Shown here one piece after another: positions 20,475 to 32,339 of a DNA stretch of 64,000 bases (positions within the stretch are counted from its first letter, which is position 1; each line of letters begins with the position of its first letter). The DNA is from Cytidiella melzeri. Its lineage: Eukaryota > Basidiomycota > Agaricomycetes > Polyporales > Irpicaceae. The notes beneath the pieces were generated by a model. The model saw only the letters and a list, made by a program, of their open reading frames with translations. It ran no database searches and was not told where the DNA came from. The stretch is taken from NCBI GenBank assembly GCA_022592445.1, contig JABYQR010000178.1, forward strand, positions 1-64,000, read 5' to 3'. A program made the position numbers and the translations under genes.

Positions 20475-23400
20475 TCACAAGAGACACATGACAACAGCAC
20501 AAAAAGGCGCAACAAACAACTTGGAAATGCCCAAGACCACCTGCGCAGCCCCCCCAGAGTGGGCACCGCCTCCGTTCTTCGCGGTCGGTGAGGGCGCAAC
20601 CGCACTCGTACCCGTAATCTGCACTTGGCTGACATAGCTCTCGAACGCAGCTACAGTCGCAGTCGGCCAGACGGTCGAGCCTTTCGTCGTGCTAGAACCA
20701 TACGCGATGGCCGCTTGGCCAGGGATGGCACTTTGCTGCAAAGTCGGGTTTTCACCGCCCACCGTGCTGTTGTCCGCGTTGACAGTTCCGGTTTGGTTGG
20801 ATCCCAACACGAATTCGCGGAGGAAGGTGAATGACTGTGACAGATCGGTCAGTTTATTGATGGAACGTGATGGAAGAAATAGTTGTGGAAGACATACGGC
20901 TGCGGGTTGGTACGCAGCAACTTCATGGCCCGCCCCGTATACCACGGCGTACGTCCAGTTGCGCTCTTGATGAATGATTCCAGCCCAATTCCCGTTGTCG
21001 TCAAACCACGGCGTGCTAGGCTGCCTAGTGAACCCTTGGATCCCACCGAAAGTGGTGTTCTGCCACAATAACGTCAGTTGTCGCAGGGTACACGCACGTC
21101 GAAGATGCATACCTGGATCGTGACTAGAACCGACAACGGTGAGAATTTTCGCTACTTTGACAACACAGTGTTGCTTACCTTCCGTGCCAAAGTGAGGAGA
21201 TAGGGCATCGTCATTGCCTACATATATGAGGATATGTACTCCTTTATTCGTCGCGTTCGTCGCAAGCTCTGTCAAGAATGTCATGGGCCTGTAGACACAG
21301 TTAACACATGTCCAAGCTTGTGACATCGATTCGGCTTACTCAGGGCCTGAAGAGCGTGCAAATGCGGTCAATCACCTATGCTCGCAAGATATCGATTACG
21401 ACTTACTAGGATCGCTGCCAGATTGACCTGCGGAAGGAGAGGTGCGTACTACGATCAGCAAAATGAATAGAAACACGGTGAATTGGGAGCTTACTGTTGC
21501 CCCAAGGATAGTTGAACCCAGCAGACCATGTCTCATTCGGTGCATGAATCGCGGCACGAATGGAATCCTCTGTGCAACGTCAGCACGACTATCTTGCGGG
21601 TAGCGAACTACTCACGGTTCAGAAAGAATGCTGGACTCGTGCTGAGAAGAGGGCTCAGTGCATCAGGGACGTCGAAGGTCTACTATATGTCAGCATGTTA
21701 TCGTGGTGTAGAGTGCAAACAATGCACGTACGTCGAAGTTGTTGTACGAGCCTTCATGATGGTGAGCACGAATTAGCTCAGACGAAGAATATCATCTAAC
21801 AACAAAGGACTTACTCCAGGGGTAGGTGAAATTGACCGCATAGTCAATCATCTCATCCCAGATGAAGCACCCGTACCATGAGTCAATAGAACCGTTCGCG
21901 CGCCCTTGCAGGTCTCGTTTCCAATTGTTCAGCATCGTCCTCTTGTGGAGAGTGGATGACATCGGAACGTCTCGTTGTTTCTGTTGCGAATACCGCGCCG
22001 CCACCTCTTTGAGGAATCCTTTGTTACTGCTGTTCTCCTGCAGAATCTCACGCTTGGATATTATGCTCCCGCCTCTACCTCTGCCTTGATCATCCGGGTC
22101 ATCGTCAGATGGTTGAGTAGGCTGCTGGTTGGCTCCCACAACAAGCTCAATAGATGGGAAGTTGCCGCCAGTCTGCGGATATGTCAGGTTGATGTCGAGG
22201 CCGCAGAGGTGAGCCCTGGACGACGAAATGGTTCAGTGCGACGCTGCAGCTATTGAAATTTCGTAAACGTACTGGTCAGCAAAGTAATCGTAGACCTCAG
22301 TGTCGTAATCAATGATTTGAGGGTACGTCTTGATCAGATTCAACTACGCGGGATACAATTCAGCGAGGGGCTCAATAATCCATGCTGTCAACTTACCGTA
22401 GGGAGCGTCTCGAACTCTGCGCTAGATCCAAGGGCAGGGTTACCGAGGACGATCTTCGAGAGCTGGACAGGCGGGTTCGACATTGAGAATAAAGCCTGAG
22501 AAATGTACGGCTGGAACAATGGCGCGGTTAGTGGGAAGAAGCGAGGGCGTGGTGAGACGTCACTGACGATGTATCTCCCCGCGTAGCTCTCGCCTGTCAG
22601 ATAGAACGGACGGGTTGAAAGACTTGGGAAGACTTGGACGAGGTTGGCGAGAAATCCGACCTATTTTGCGTTAATCAAGACACCACTATCGCCAACCACT
22701 CCACTCACAAAGTCTTCCGCCACTTGGTTCTCGTCAGCCGCTGAGACAGAGGTGCTACATCAGTATTGAACTCTTTCACACCAAAACAAGCTTCTTACCA
22801 TATCCTTCAGAATCCGCCGTCGAAAACCCAGAGCCGCTGAAAACAACGCTCATGAGTATGGGATGTCTGAATATCGCGTGAAATATAATCATTACACAGG
22901 CTGGTCAATCCAAAAATAATCGACGAGCTCGCTCCACGCATGCGGGTTCTTCTCAAGCTTTTGCGTTCCAGGTTGCAGCCGTATAGGTCCGTTTTCGTAG
23001 AAAAGCCCGTACAGGCTTGACGTTCCCGGTCTGCGAAGCATTTGTCAGCCAACCCCGGCGGCAGCATGGAAAGCAAGCAGCGACCAAGGGACTTTGGACT
23101 CACCCTCCTTGCAACCAAATAGCCCACGGCTTGTCAGCCAAATCACCAGCAGCGGCAGTCAAGGAACCGTTCTGCGACTCGAAACCCCAGAAGAACAAGG
23201 TGTCGTCTGGATGGTTGGCTCGTTGTACGTCGATGTTCCCAGCGTAGCTCGTTCCGAGGTCGAAATCCAGCCCAGGAAGCCGCGACGGCACCTCGAAATC
23301 TGGAATGCAATGTCAGCCTGCAGCGACCCATTGTTCTGTAGCATAGTACGCACAGGATTGCCACGCCGGACTGTAACCTCCCTGTGGCATCCCATTGTAC

Positions 23401-23501
23401 GCGTGAGGACGGGAGTCAGGTAGTTTGTGTGAGCGGTCAGACGAACGCACACCCCCAACGGCGCTGAGCACGAACAGGAATGCTCCGAGCTTGGAGGACA
23501 T
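20475..23501 (-). CDS. Serine carboxypeptidase (S10 family), probably GPI-anchored
   Basis: A secreted exopeptidase with many short introns. The minus-strand start at 23,501 gives a signal peptide (MSSKLGAFLFVLSAVGGVRS). S10 hallmarks appear in order: the oxyanion motif AIWLQGGPG across an intron near 23,100, a DQPVGSGFS motif near 22,910, the catalytic serine in LTGESYAGRY near 22,580, the catalytic Asp region VGNDDALSP near 21,215 and the catalytic His in GAGHEVAAYQP near 20,920. The C-terminus after a Ser/Gly linker ends in a hydrophobic tail (LFVAPFCAVVMCLL) after 'GGGAHSGGAA', which suggests a GPI anchor rather than a vacuolar enzyme. The middle carries a low-complexity acidic insert (SDDDPDDQGRGRGG). 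Exon joins were not all checked. Confidence 0.9.
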
Positions 23502-23997
23502 GATCAGAGCAGGAGGTGAGTGGTTCTCTGAGCTGACGGATGCATCCTGAAGCTATATATGCGCAAGGCTGACAAGTTCTGTAATCGAAGTCAGCCGCAC
23601 GACGGAACCGATATGAGCGAGACGACTCCCCCTAACATTGCGGCTGACCATTGTCAGGCCAAGATGCGCTGGGTGCTGCTCAAGCTGGAAAGCATCACAA
23701 CTATGGTACACCGTAAGCAAGCTGCTTACTGGAAACTCGATGCATGAACAACTGAGACCGGTGCACTGCGTTCCAGACGAGCGGACGATGGCGTATTGAA
23801 CCATCAATGAGAGTGACATATGTCTTGGGACAACGTAATGCTCAAGTCTGGTTTGATCCACAGAAGAACGATGGTTTACGAAAGGATGCAAGAAAAAACT
23901 GCTATTACATACGACAACACGCAGACATGGCGGGTAGGATACGGGAAAAACAGGACGAAACCATGAAGATCAGTGCGAGACAAAGTAGTGAAATGAT
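23502..23997. other. Intergenic: carboxypeptidase promoter and importin 3' end
   Basis: About 500 bases separate the start of the carboxypeptidase gene from the stop of the importin gene, both on the minus strand. Nothing else was recognised. Confidence 0.5.
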
Positions 23998-26900
23998 TTA
24001 TGCTTGCGGAGAGCGTTCTTCCGCGATCCTCATAACCTCCATGAGTAACATTTGCTGTTCGGGCGTAAGCGAAGTAGTGGCTTTCTGATAGCTGCTGCCG
24101 TCGTTCATTTGGAACGCTGTGTATTCGATGTAGGTAGATTTTCGCTCAGGTTTAGTAACAGCACTCACTCGTTAAGGCCTGCTTGAAGGCAAGGTAAGGG
24201 TCAACAATATCCAGGGGGCTGATATAGCCAAGCTCTTCCTCGATTTCAGAGTCTTCGGATGATATTGACTCCTCGTCACCGACAGCAGCTTGTCTCTGTG
24301 ATTTCTCACGCAGACGTGCACCCTGCAGCTTTCAATGAGCCTGAAGGTAAAGAACAGAGCCTCCTAGTCTCACCTCGTTAGCCAACATCTCTATGTAGGC
24401 AGAGTCGGAGTCCCAAACATCCTCTGTAGAATCGTGTCAGCAGCGATGAATGTGTTCCAATGCTTAAACCTCACCTTCTTCCTCGCCGAGGTTGAGTAGG
24501 CCATCATCAAAGTCGCCGTCAGAGTCATCGTCATTCTGGAACACATTTTCCAACTCTTTGCGAGCTGCAGAGAAGATTGCTGAGGTGTCATCGAGATAGC
24601 CGCAACAGTGACGAATCGTACCTTCGATAGCCTTGGGCAAGTCCTTGAAGACTTGCAAGGCGCCTGCGACAATATGTGGCCAACCTTCGCGCACAGGCTC
24701 GGGAATAGCAGCGGGCTCCATTTCCAACAAAGCGCACAACGCTACCAAACACAACTTCTTGTCGTGCACTCGGGGAAGTCGTGAGGAGGACTCGATGGCC
24801 TCGAACCACTTGTCGAAAACAAGTTTGGATGTACCGGGCTGAATGGACTCCATGATGTGCAAAGCAGCAGCCGGATTGTAGAGAATGCAGTTAATCAGAA
24901 CTTCAAGATTGGCGAGACGCAGACTACGCGTGTTTGCACTCTCGAGAATAGTCAACGCGGTGTTGATGATGGGTTGTAAGCCCTGAAGGAACCTGTGTGA
25001 GCTGCCTGCGAGAACGGACAATATGTGGAGGAACCTGCCTCGTCTACGAAACCGCGAAGGTTGAGCAGTAGTGACTCGGCCAACTTGCAACCGTTCACAG
25101 CGTCATTCTCACCGAGATGTTCGCTGGTTACGGCCGTAGTATAGATGTCAAGAGCCATCTGCCTATAGTCCTGGCGGCCTTTGAAGACCTCAACGCCGAA
25201 TGACACGAAGTTGTCCAATGACGGCAGCATTTCTGGAATGATGGCATCGTAGGGTGAAAGGATTGCATTGGGCTCGAGAAATGCGTGCCTACCATCGAGG
25301 AAGTCAACCGCGTCGGCCTTGAACAACTTGTACGTTATTTCGTAAATGGGCCACATGCTGGGTGAGATGGCGCGCAATTTGAAGGTCAGGCTATCGACCA
25401 GCTCGTACATGTTATCGAAGAGATCTAGTATGTTCATATGAGGATCACTGCGAAGACGACTAGCAGTGTCAAGTAGAACGACGAACCGAGTAGCTTGTTT
25501 TCTAAAGTGAGCAAGATAATAGGGGTGATTATGTCTTGAACTTGCGCGAGAATCTCTGGCGAAGAATCAACCGAACTGACGACCTAGAATACGCAGTTTC
25601 AACTACAATCGTCTTGTAGGAAAACAAGAGTGCTTACAGTTCCGATGGTTTTAGCGACACCCATGGCAGCAAAAATCTTGTCTTCGCCACCATCTTGTTC
25701 CATAATCCTATCAAGGTCAATGTTACCGCCATCTGCCTCTTCAAGCGCGATACTTTCCCTTGCAAGACGTGTGTATGTCTCGCACTAAGGTGGCTGACAT
25801 TAGTTCCAACCATGAATTGATCTAAGAAACACATACGAGACGAGCAGTGAGCTCGGCTGCAACAGGAAGCAGCTCGGCCTGGTAGTGGTCGACCATCGTC
25901 TCCATGCAGCTGTTCAAGATATCCAGATCTGTCTCTTCTGACAACTTCAAGAGGGCTATGGGGAGTTCTGAGTGTTGAGTGATCCATTAACCTTGCCTGT
26001 GACATACTCTGGATGACTTTTCCAACCTGGGGAGCAACAGCTGCTTTGACTATTACGACGAGGTGAGCATGTCGAACTCTCGAGTAGGTTCAGAAACATA
26101 CCGGACTCGTGCACGACCACCATTTCAGCCAGCGTCAACGCAGCCTGGACGCGAACTGGAAGCTCGGCGTCATCGAGACAGGCAGTCACAGCGGTGAAGG
26201 CGGCTCTCAAATGCTGAGTACATCCTCACTTCAGTGCGTTCAAGAAGACAAAAGATGAAGATTTCTTACGTCATCGTTGGTCCACTTTAATCCAGACTTT
26301 TCAACGGTTCCGAGCACCTCGCAAGCCTATAACGTGCAACGGCGATTAGTAGCTGTTACCTGACAACAAGCCCTTGACTTACTATGGCACGGATGTATGG
26401 TTCGCTGCTGGTGAACTCGGGAATAACGTGCTGGACCAAGAATTGCTCCATGCTACCTTTGACGTCGGGATGGCGCATGATAACGTGGCCAAGGGCAGCC
26501 GTCATGTTCAATGCGCCGAAACGTTGTGGCGCCGCAGGTTTCCTGTGCCAATAATGAGATTGGCCTTCTGACACGGAACAAAAATTATACTTGCGAGTTA
26601 AGTACGCGGTTAATGAAACCAAGGATAGGCATGAACGTCATCTTGGTTCGGTTGCTAGCGAGCGACAGAAGGAAAGTCGTAGCAGCTGAGACGGGAGTGT
26701 CGAATGCCTCGAATTCATCTAGGAACATACAGTCATGAGCGACACTCACGGAAGGTAAATTGCTAGAATAGCTCACCAACAGCGATTCGGACATATTCAA
26801 TAGGGTCATTGGTCCATTGCTCTTGTTTCGTGCTGTTAAAGCAGAGCTGCGGGAAGACATATGACGACACGAGCGTCTCGAAGTGAGGCTTGAGCATGAC

Positions 26901-28165
26901 CCAAGTAGACTTGGGCTTCACACTGAGAATGTCGAAGATGAGACACCAAGGTACGAAATGCACAACACGAAATCACTTTACCATTCAGTGAAGAACGTGA
27001 AAATTTGATACTGGCATTTCTTCGACAACCAAGTTTGACCGGAGACGAAGAGCTCGACTTGTTGCAAATAAATCTTGAAGATCTCCGGTGCAAACGTCGT
27101 GACAAAGTGCTGTGCAAACACAGCATATTCCTGTTGCAAAGAGCTCGGGAGTTGAGATGGGTTGCCGAAGCGATTGAACAGACGGCCGAGGATGCCATAA
27201 GCCCATTTCTTTGCTTTCCACCATTCACTGCGTTCGCGCTCGTCTTCATTCTCAGGGACAGCATCTTTAGGGATTTGGAGGTTGACGACTTGGAAGAGGA
27301 GGCGACCCCAGGGTACGAGGCTCTCCGAACTCTGTTGATGGGCACTCAGATGAAGGACAATGCTCGTTTTATATGTCTTCAAGATAAGATGCAGCATAAA
27401 TGGAATTTCCTGGCTAGCATTCGCTGGAGGGGTGGCAAGCAACTGGGTTGCGATGTTGACCAAAGTAGGGAAGAGCTGCTTGACAAGCTCTGGGAGAATA
27501 TCGGCCGCTTGACGGAAACTGCGCGTCTTGTCAGAGATATTCACCGCGAGCAGACGATAGTACTGACCGGAAAGCCCTAACCATTTCCAGAGATGCGATG
27601 CATCCCGCAACCACTTCGCGGATCTCGCTGCTCGCCAGAAGCCTCTTAACATCATCCAACAGCGTTGGCCACTGATCCGGGAAATCGCGTGCGACGATAT
27701 TTTTAAGAGTGCTCGCAAGTTGGACAGAGATGGACCGCGACGGCGACGCTGCGAGGAGAGGCAACAGTGACGACTTGAGCGCGGTGCGGTCCGACTGAGG
27801 AATCGGCACCTGATCAGGGCGAGGACTGGTAGGGTCAACAAAATACGAGGTATAGACGCGATTCTTGAGGTAAACTACGCCTGCTTGACGAGTCGCACTA
27901 CTAGACGTCAAGAACGCTGCAAGCCACGAGAAATACGCGTGAGGCACATACAGTTCGACGTTATCACTCCCAATGATCTGCAGCAACGCGGTCAACATGC
28001 CCTCCTGAGCACCGAGCTAGCCATGAGAGGCAGGTTCAGAGCTGAGAAACCGCCTGAAAACACTGGAGTGCACACCTTGCGAATCTGCAGCTCACCGCTC
28101 TTTTGAACATTGGGATCTGGATTGTAGGTGGTGGCGAACAGGTTGGACAAAGTTTGAAGGTCCAT
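23998..28165 (-). CDS. Importin-beta family karyopherin, importin-7/8 (Nmd5/Sxm1) type
   Basis: A nuclear transport receptor that carries cargo through the pore in a Ran-GTP-dependent way. The start at 28,165 (MDLQTLSNLFATT) is followed by the N-terminal importin domain, in which the first helices of unequal length add to the base of the HEAT repeat solenoid: QEGMLTALLQIIGSD, AAFLTSSSATRQAGVVYLKNRV, then IVARDFPDQWPTLLDDVKRLL. Many helical HEAT-like segments follow over about 1,000 residues. The C-terminus has the acidic stretch (DDDSDGDFDDGLLNLGEEEGE and EEESISSEDSEIEEELGYI region) and ends SLTPEQQMLLMEVMRIAEERSPQA. The order (WPxLL, long solenoid, acidic patch, YISPLD-like tail) fits importin-7/8 of fungi. 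At least eight introns split the gene; not every boundary was checked. Confidence 0.88.
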
Positions 28166-28539
28166 CTCGCTGGGTAAACGTCAGCAAGGCTCGCGTTAAA
28201 GCTGGGTTATTGAGCACTGACTCGTTTTAAGGGTGTAAAGTACAAAGAAACAAAGCTCTGGGTATCGGTTGAAAGAGAGAAAGGTGATGGTTCGAACCAA
28301 AAAATTGAAGTACGCGCCTCGCGTCTGAAATCACCGAAAACGTGGTTATCTGATGCAGATTTCACATTCACTAAAGCTCCCAGTACACGCAGATTTACTT
28401 GTAATTACTAGGTAATCAAGTGAGATAAAGTACGTAGTCGCATGATGATTAACAGCGCGAGAGCATCCTCTCAACATCCCCAAGAATTCGTCGGCGTCCG
28501 GTTACTAGACGAGACCCATTCTCTCATGCCCGCGAATGG
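28166..28539. other. Intergenic, importin promoter region
   Basis: The 374 bases between the importin start and the Dsc3 stop hold the importin 5' leader and promoter. No gene or RNA was recognised. Confidence 0.5.
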
Positions 28540-29657
28540 CTAACCTGACAAGGCATACATCCAGACACCAAACACGACGTTCATCACAAACCCAATGACA
28601 ATACCCATCTGCATGCTCTGTCTGTAATGGGCGTGAGCTGGAATTGGGTGCCAAGGTGCAGCCACGACTTACGACAGGGGTGGCGGCTCATACACGTCAT
28701 GCTCTGGGCCTTCCTCCCAGAATATGGCACCTTTACGCTCGTGGAAGAAGAAGAACGGAAGAATAGGGAAGAAGAACCCTAGAACGAGTCCACTGAGAAT
28801 CGTGCTGGGAGTCTGCGATCCGCCTTGCGTGAGGGAGGCACTCTCGGAGCCATCCATTGAGTCGATCCATTGTTCCTCCAGAGCACGAGCGTGTTCGTCG
28901 ACTGAGGTTTGTGGTAAGATGCGGTGTTGCAGTGTATACATGCGTACTCACAATCGTCGTTATTCTCAAAGTCCTGATCCAGGAAATCCCTGGCAGATCT
29001 TGAATGGAATTGGGAGCGAAAGCTTGCGATGTCCTGAGCTGAGAACCCTGCAGCTGCGAGGCGATCGAAGCCTCTGAGAGGCCTAAGCTGCGCCCTCTGG
29101 TCAAAGTGTCGTGTTAAAGACCTGACGACTTAGCTAGAGCACGCGATAACATGCCTGCTCCCTAGTCTCATCCTCTTCGCCTGGTTCAATCTTGTTGCCT
29201 ACGGAACAGTGCACCCAGATAGTAGATTGCGAAGCATCCTCAGGCTCGGGGTCTCCCGAGTCTGCCAGTTTGGACGTTGCGCGACGTTGTCGCGATTCAA
29301 GAGCCAATATCCAAGGGTACAGGTATGTACCGTCAGGAATTATTCGGCCTGAATGAATCAAGCGCAGTCTGTGATCCTGCAGCTCTGGTCGGTGTTCTCG
29401 AATCTACGATTGTGAGCACAAGGCTGACATTCTCTTTCAAGAGCACATACCTGTCGTTTGACATCGCGCACAGCATCCCTCTCTGCAATTTGAAGGGATA
29501 AATCAGGGATGCCTTCAGAGAAACGAACCACAAGTGGTTTTGTTGCCGGAGGCTCCTCGTACTGCGACAGACTTGGTCCCGCGTCGTCTGATACATGTAC
29601 AGGTTCTGAGACTCGCATCTTGCCTTTCGCCTTAGCATTGACACTGTTCGTAGCCAT
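28540..29657 (-). CDS. DSC3: DSC E3 ubiquitin ligase complex subunit 3 (ubiquitin-like, DUF2407)
   Basis: Dsc3 belongs to the Golgi/endosome DSC ubiquitin ligase, which in fungi acts in SREBP cleavage and membrane-protein quality control. From the start at 29,657 (MATNSVNAKAKGKM) the N-terminus holds a ubiquitin-like domain (VVRFSEGIPDLSLQI, then the RLIHSGRIIPDGTYL block). Next comes the conserved C-terminal domain PLRGFDRLAAAGFSAQDIASFR, then QFHSR and EEQWID. Two hydrophobic segments, ILSGLVLGFFFPILPFFFF and MGIVIGFVMNVVFGVWMYAL, are membrane helices at the end. Domain order and size match the family. It is divergent from Arp6, with a 255-base shared promoter. The gene symbol is by family; not all exon joins were checked. 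Confidence 0.88.
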
Positions 29658-29912
29658 TTATCCAGGCAAAAGATCTACAGAGCATATCAACTCATATGTT
29701 CAGATCTCAGAGAAGATACTCACTGACGATGGTCGTGAATGTACCGGAGAGGATGCATGCACTCCCGGGTTATGCATTGCGTGGGTAATTGCGCGCCTAA
29801 TCATAATTTACGCCTTGCGTTTTCGCCATCACCACTGGCAGTACCGTCTCAGCAGTCCCTGGTTGTTTGCACTCTAGCATTGTAAATACAAGGCTCTGAT
29901 GAAAACCACCGT
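29658..29912. promoter_or_regulatory. Shared divergent promoter of DSC3 and ARP6
   Basis: The start codons of two housekeeping genes point away from each other across 255 bases, so both 5' leaders and promoters must lie here. No TATA box or specific factor site stands out. Confidence 0.55.
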
Positions 29913-31768
29913 ATGAAGAACACTCATATTGTCGTTGTGGATAATGGCGCAGCGACGATCAAGCTCGGTGTTGTAGCTGGCAAAGCCCAAGTCACTGCAA
30001 AGTTCGTCGCTCAGTGGTTCCTTGCGACTCGAGCATGACTTCACATACGCAATAGGATTGTTCAAAATGCTATAGTACGTTCCAAAGGAGCCAAGACGAC
30101 ATACGTGGGCCACGAAATTGACACTTGTCGAGATTTCTCCTCCTTGCATTATCGTCTCCCATTCGAGAAGGTACGCTAGATTCTTTACATCCCCACAAGA
30201 AACATTATATCATGTATATAGTATGCGTAGGGCTACCTCGTCGATTGGGACGCACAAAAGGCAATCTGGGACGATCTATTTACAGACAAATACCTCGGAG
30301 TATGTCCACATTGTTGTTTACTCAACTCGTTTTGACTTCCGTTCTATGTCAGGTCGCTCCATCTGAGACTTCTCTGTTACTTACAGAGCCGTACTTCAAT
30401 CTTCCCAACCTCCAAGATGTGTACGATCAATTCATTTTCGAGGAATACGAATATCGGTCTTATTATCGCTGTACTCGTAAGTTATTACTCAATTGGTGTG
30501 CTATGTTTTCTCATCGCTAGCGCAGCTGCTTCGTTGGTCCCTTATGGCAGCTTATTCCAAGGCGACGGTCTACCGTCCCCGGAATGCATGCTTGTCATTG
30601 ACGCAGGATTCAGCTACACGCATGTTGTACCAATATTGAATGGATCCATTATTTGGCAAGGAGTAAAGAGGTCAGCTCCCCGTCACCACGTGGCGTTTAT
30701 CTTGTTGACGGGATGGGCAGAATTGACATAGGTGGAAAAATGCTAACGAACCAGCTAAAGGAGCTCGTATCATATCGTCAGTGGAACATGATGGATGAAA
30801 CCTATGTGATAAACGATGTGAAGGAGAGTTGCTGCTATGTGGCCACCAATTTTAAGCGAGACTTGGAAACTTGTCGGTGCGGCGTATTGAATCACACTTT
30901 CTCTACCTCATCTCATCAAGCCTTGCAGCCACAACAGCAAGGATAATCCCATTGTGAGGGAGTACATTCTCCCAGACTTCTCTTCCGAGTCACGCGGCCA
31001 CGTGAGGGCAAGTGATGAGATTCTCGACGACTCTCGACAGATTTTACACATGAACAACGAGCGGTTTTCTGTACCTGAGTTACTTTTTCGGCCGGATGAT
31101 ATAGGTGAGGGCATGATCACCAAGCAAGCGATGGTATAGTCCCTGATGTCATCCGTTTTCCGAGACAGGCCTTGAGCAGGCAGGATTGGCAGTGACAATT
31201 GCACAAAGCATCTCAGTCCTGCCTGAGGACCTACAAGGACTGTTTTGGGCGAACATAGGCCTAATTGGCGGCACGACAAAAATTCCATTCTTTCGTGATA
31301 GACTGTACGCATTTTCTTACCGGCAGTCAGACATGAGCTAACCCTTTCAACGCACCATGCAGCCTGGACGAACTTCGATCGTTAGCTCCAGTTGACTGCG
31401 AGGTTTGTATCTATCAGAGTCCAGAGTGCGTCTTCTCATGAGTCGGTTAAAGCTTTACATTGAAAGGTCACCACAGCCCTGTTCTTGAGGCATTCAACGG
31501 AGCATTATCGTTCGCACGAAACCCGGAGTTTCCCGATCGCGTCGTCACCAGGGAAGATTATCTTGAAATGGGGAGCACCGCTTGTAGGCGCAAGTTCCAG
31601 GACTGGAAACCTGTAGAGAGAGAGTCTAAAGGCAAGGAGGTGCTGAGGGGGAAGGGCGCGAGCAGAGATAAGCACGAGGACGAAGATGAAGAGGAACTTC
31701 CCCCGAGAAAACCTGGCCGCGGACGAGGCAGAGGAGCTAGCGGGAATCACAATCGCAGGCGAACTTGA
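29913..31768 (+). CDS. ARP6: Actin-related protein 6 (SWR1 complex)
   Basis: Arp6 is a core subunit of the SWR1 remodeller that deposits histone H2A.Z. The start at 29,913 reads [19 protein letters not shown], the actin phosphate-1 loop. Then follow [80 protein letters not shown] (phosphate-2), [35 protein letters not shown], and [17 protein letters not shown]. The C-terminal [12 protein letters not shown] motif is typical of Arp6. After it comes a basic, Gly/Arg-rich tail ([18 protein letters not shown]) that is longer than in yeast. About nine short introns divide it; the first intron join was not resolved with certainty. Confidence 0.92.
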
Positions 31769-32339
31769 ACTGCTGGCGCTCATGTTCCGCTACGAGTCGT
31801 CACACGGAGATACGTGGGTGCGCACCTGTTGGATTTGGCGGCGCAAGCCAAGTCATTATAGGCCCTCTGTTGAATACAATGACGATAGAATTCTGGAATA
31901 GCCAACATCAGTCCTGTCGACTTGACAGTTGCTCCAGTGCCGATCAATATTTTGACCAAGGTTTTGTGGCGTCACAATCACTCCTTTACAGGACCTCGCA
32001 CATGTCGCATCAACCCTGCAAAGTTTATCTGCCATTTATGATGGTTTTGAGGGACAATTTGCACCCGTAAGCGTCGCGTTTGTGGCTCACCACCGCCTTT
32101 GTCGACGTCTCAGTTGCATAAAGGTACCGTATTGCTCTATCATTGACCGATCTTGTTTGCTCATTATATGACATACACACTATTCGCATTTTCAGCCAAT
32201 AATAGTTGATCATTCATTACTAGGGTCATCATCCAGTTTTCGGTTGTTCAGCCTCGGTGCTCTCGCTGTCCTTGCCTCCACTGCCTTGGTAGGTTGTCGC
32301 AAAACGTTCGATTGCGATTGGGATGACTGGCTGATTTGG
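31769..32339. other. Intergenic after ARP6
   Basis: No motif was recognised. It probably holds the ARP6 3' end and the decayed promoter of the P450 pseudogene that follows. Confidence 0.4.

Noticed and set aside
27005..27580. 191-residue plus-strand open frame
   Set aside because: It is antisense to conserved importin exons and has no motif.
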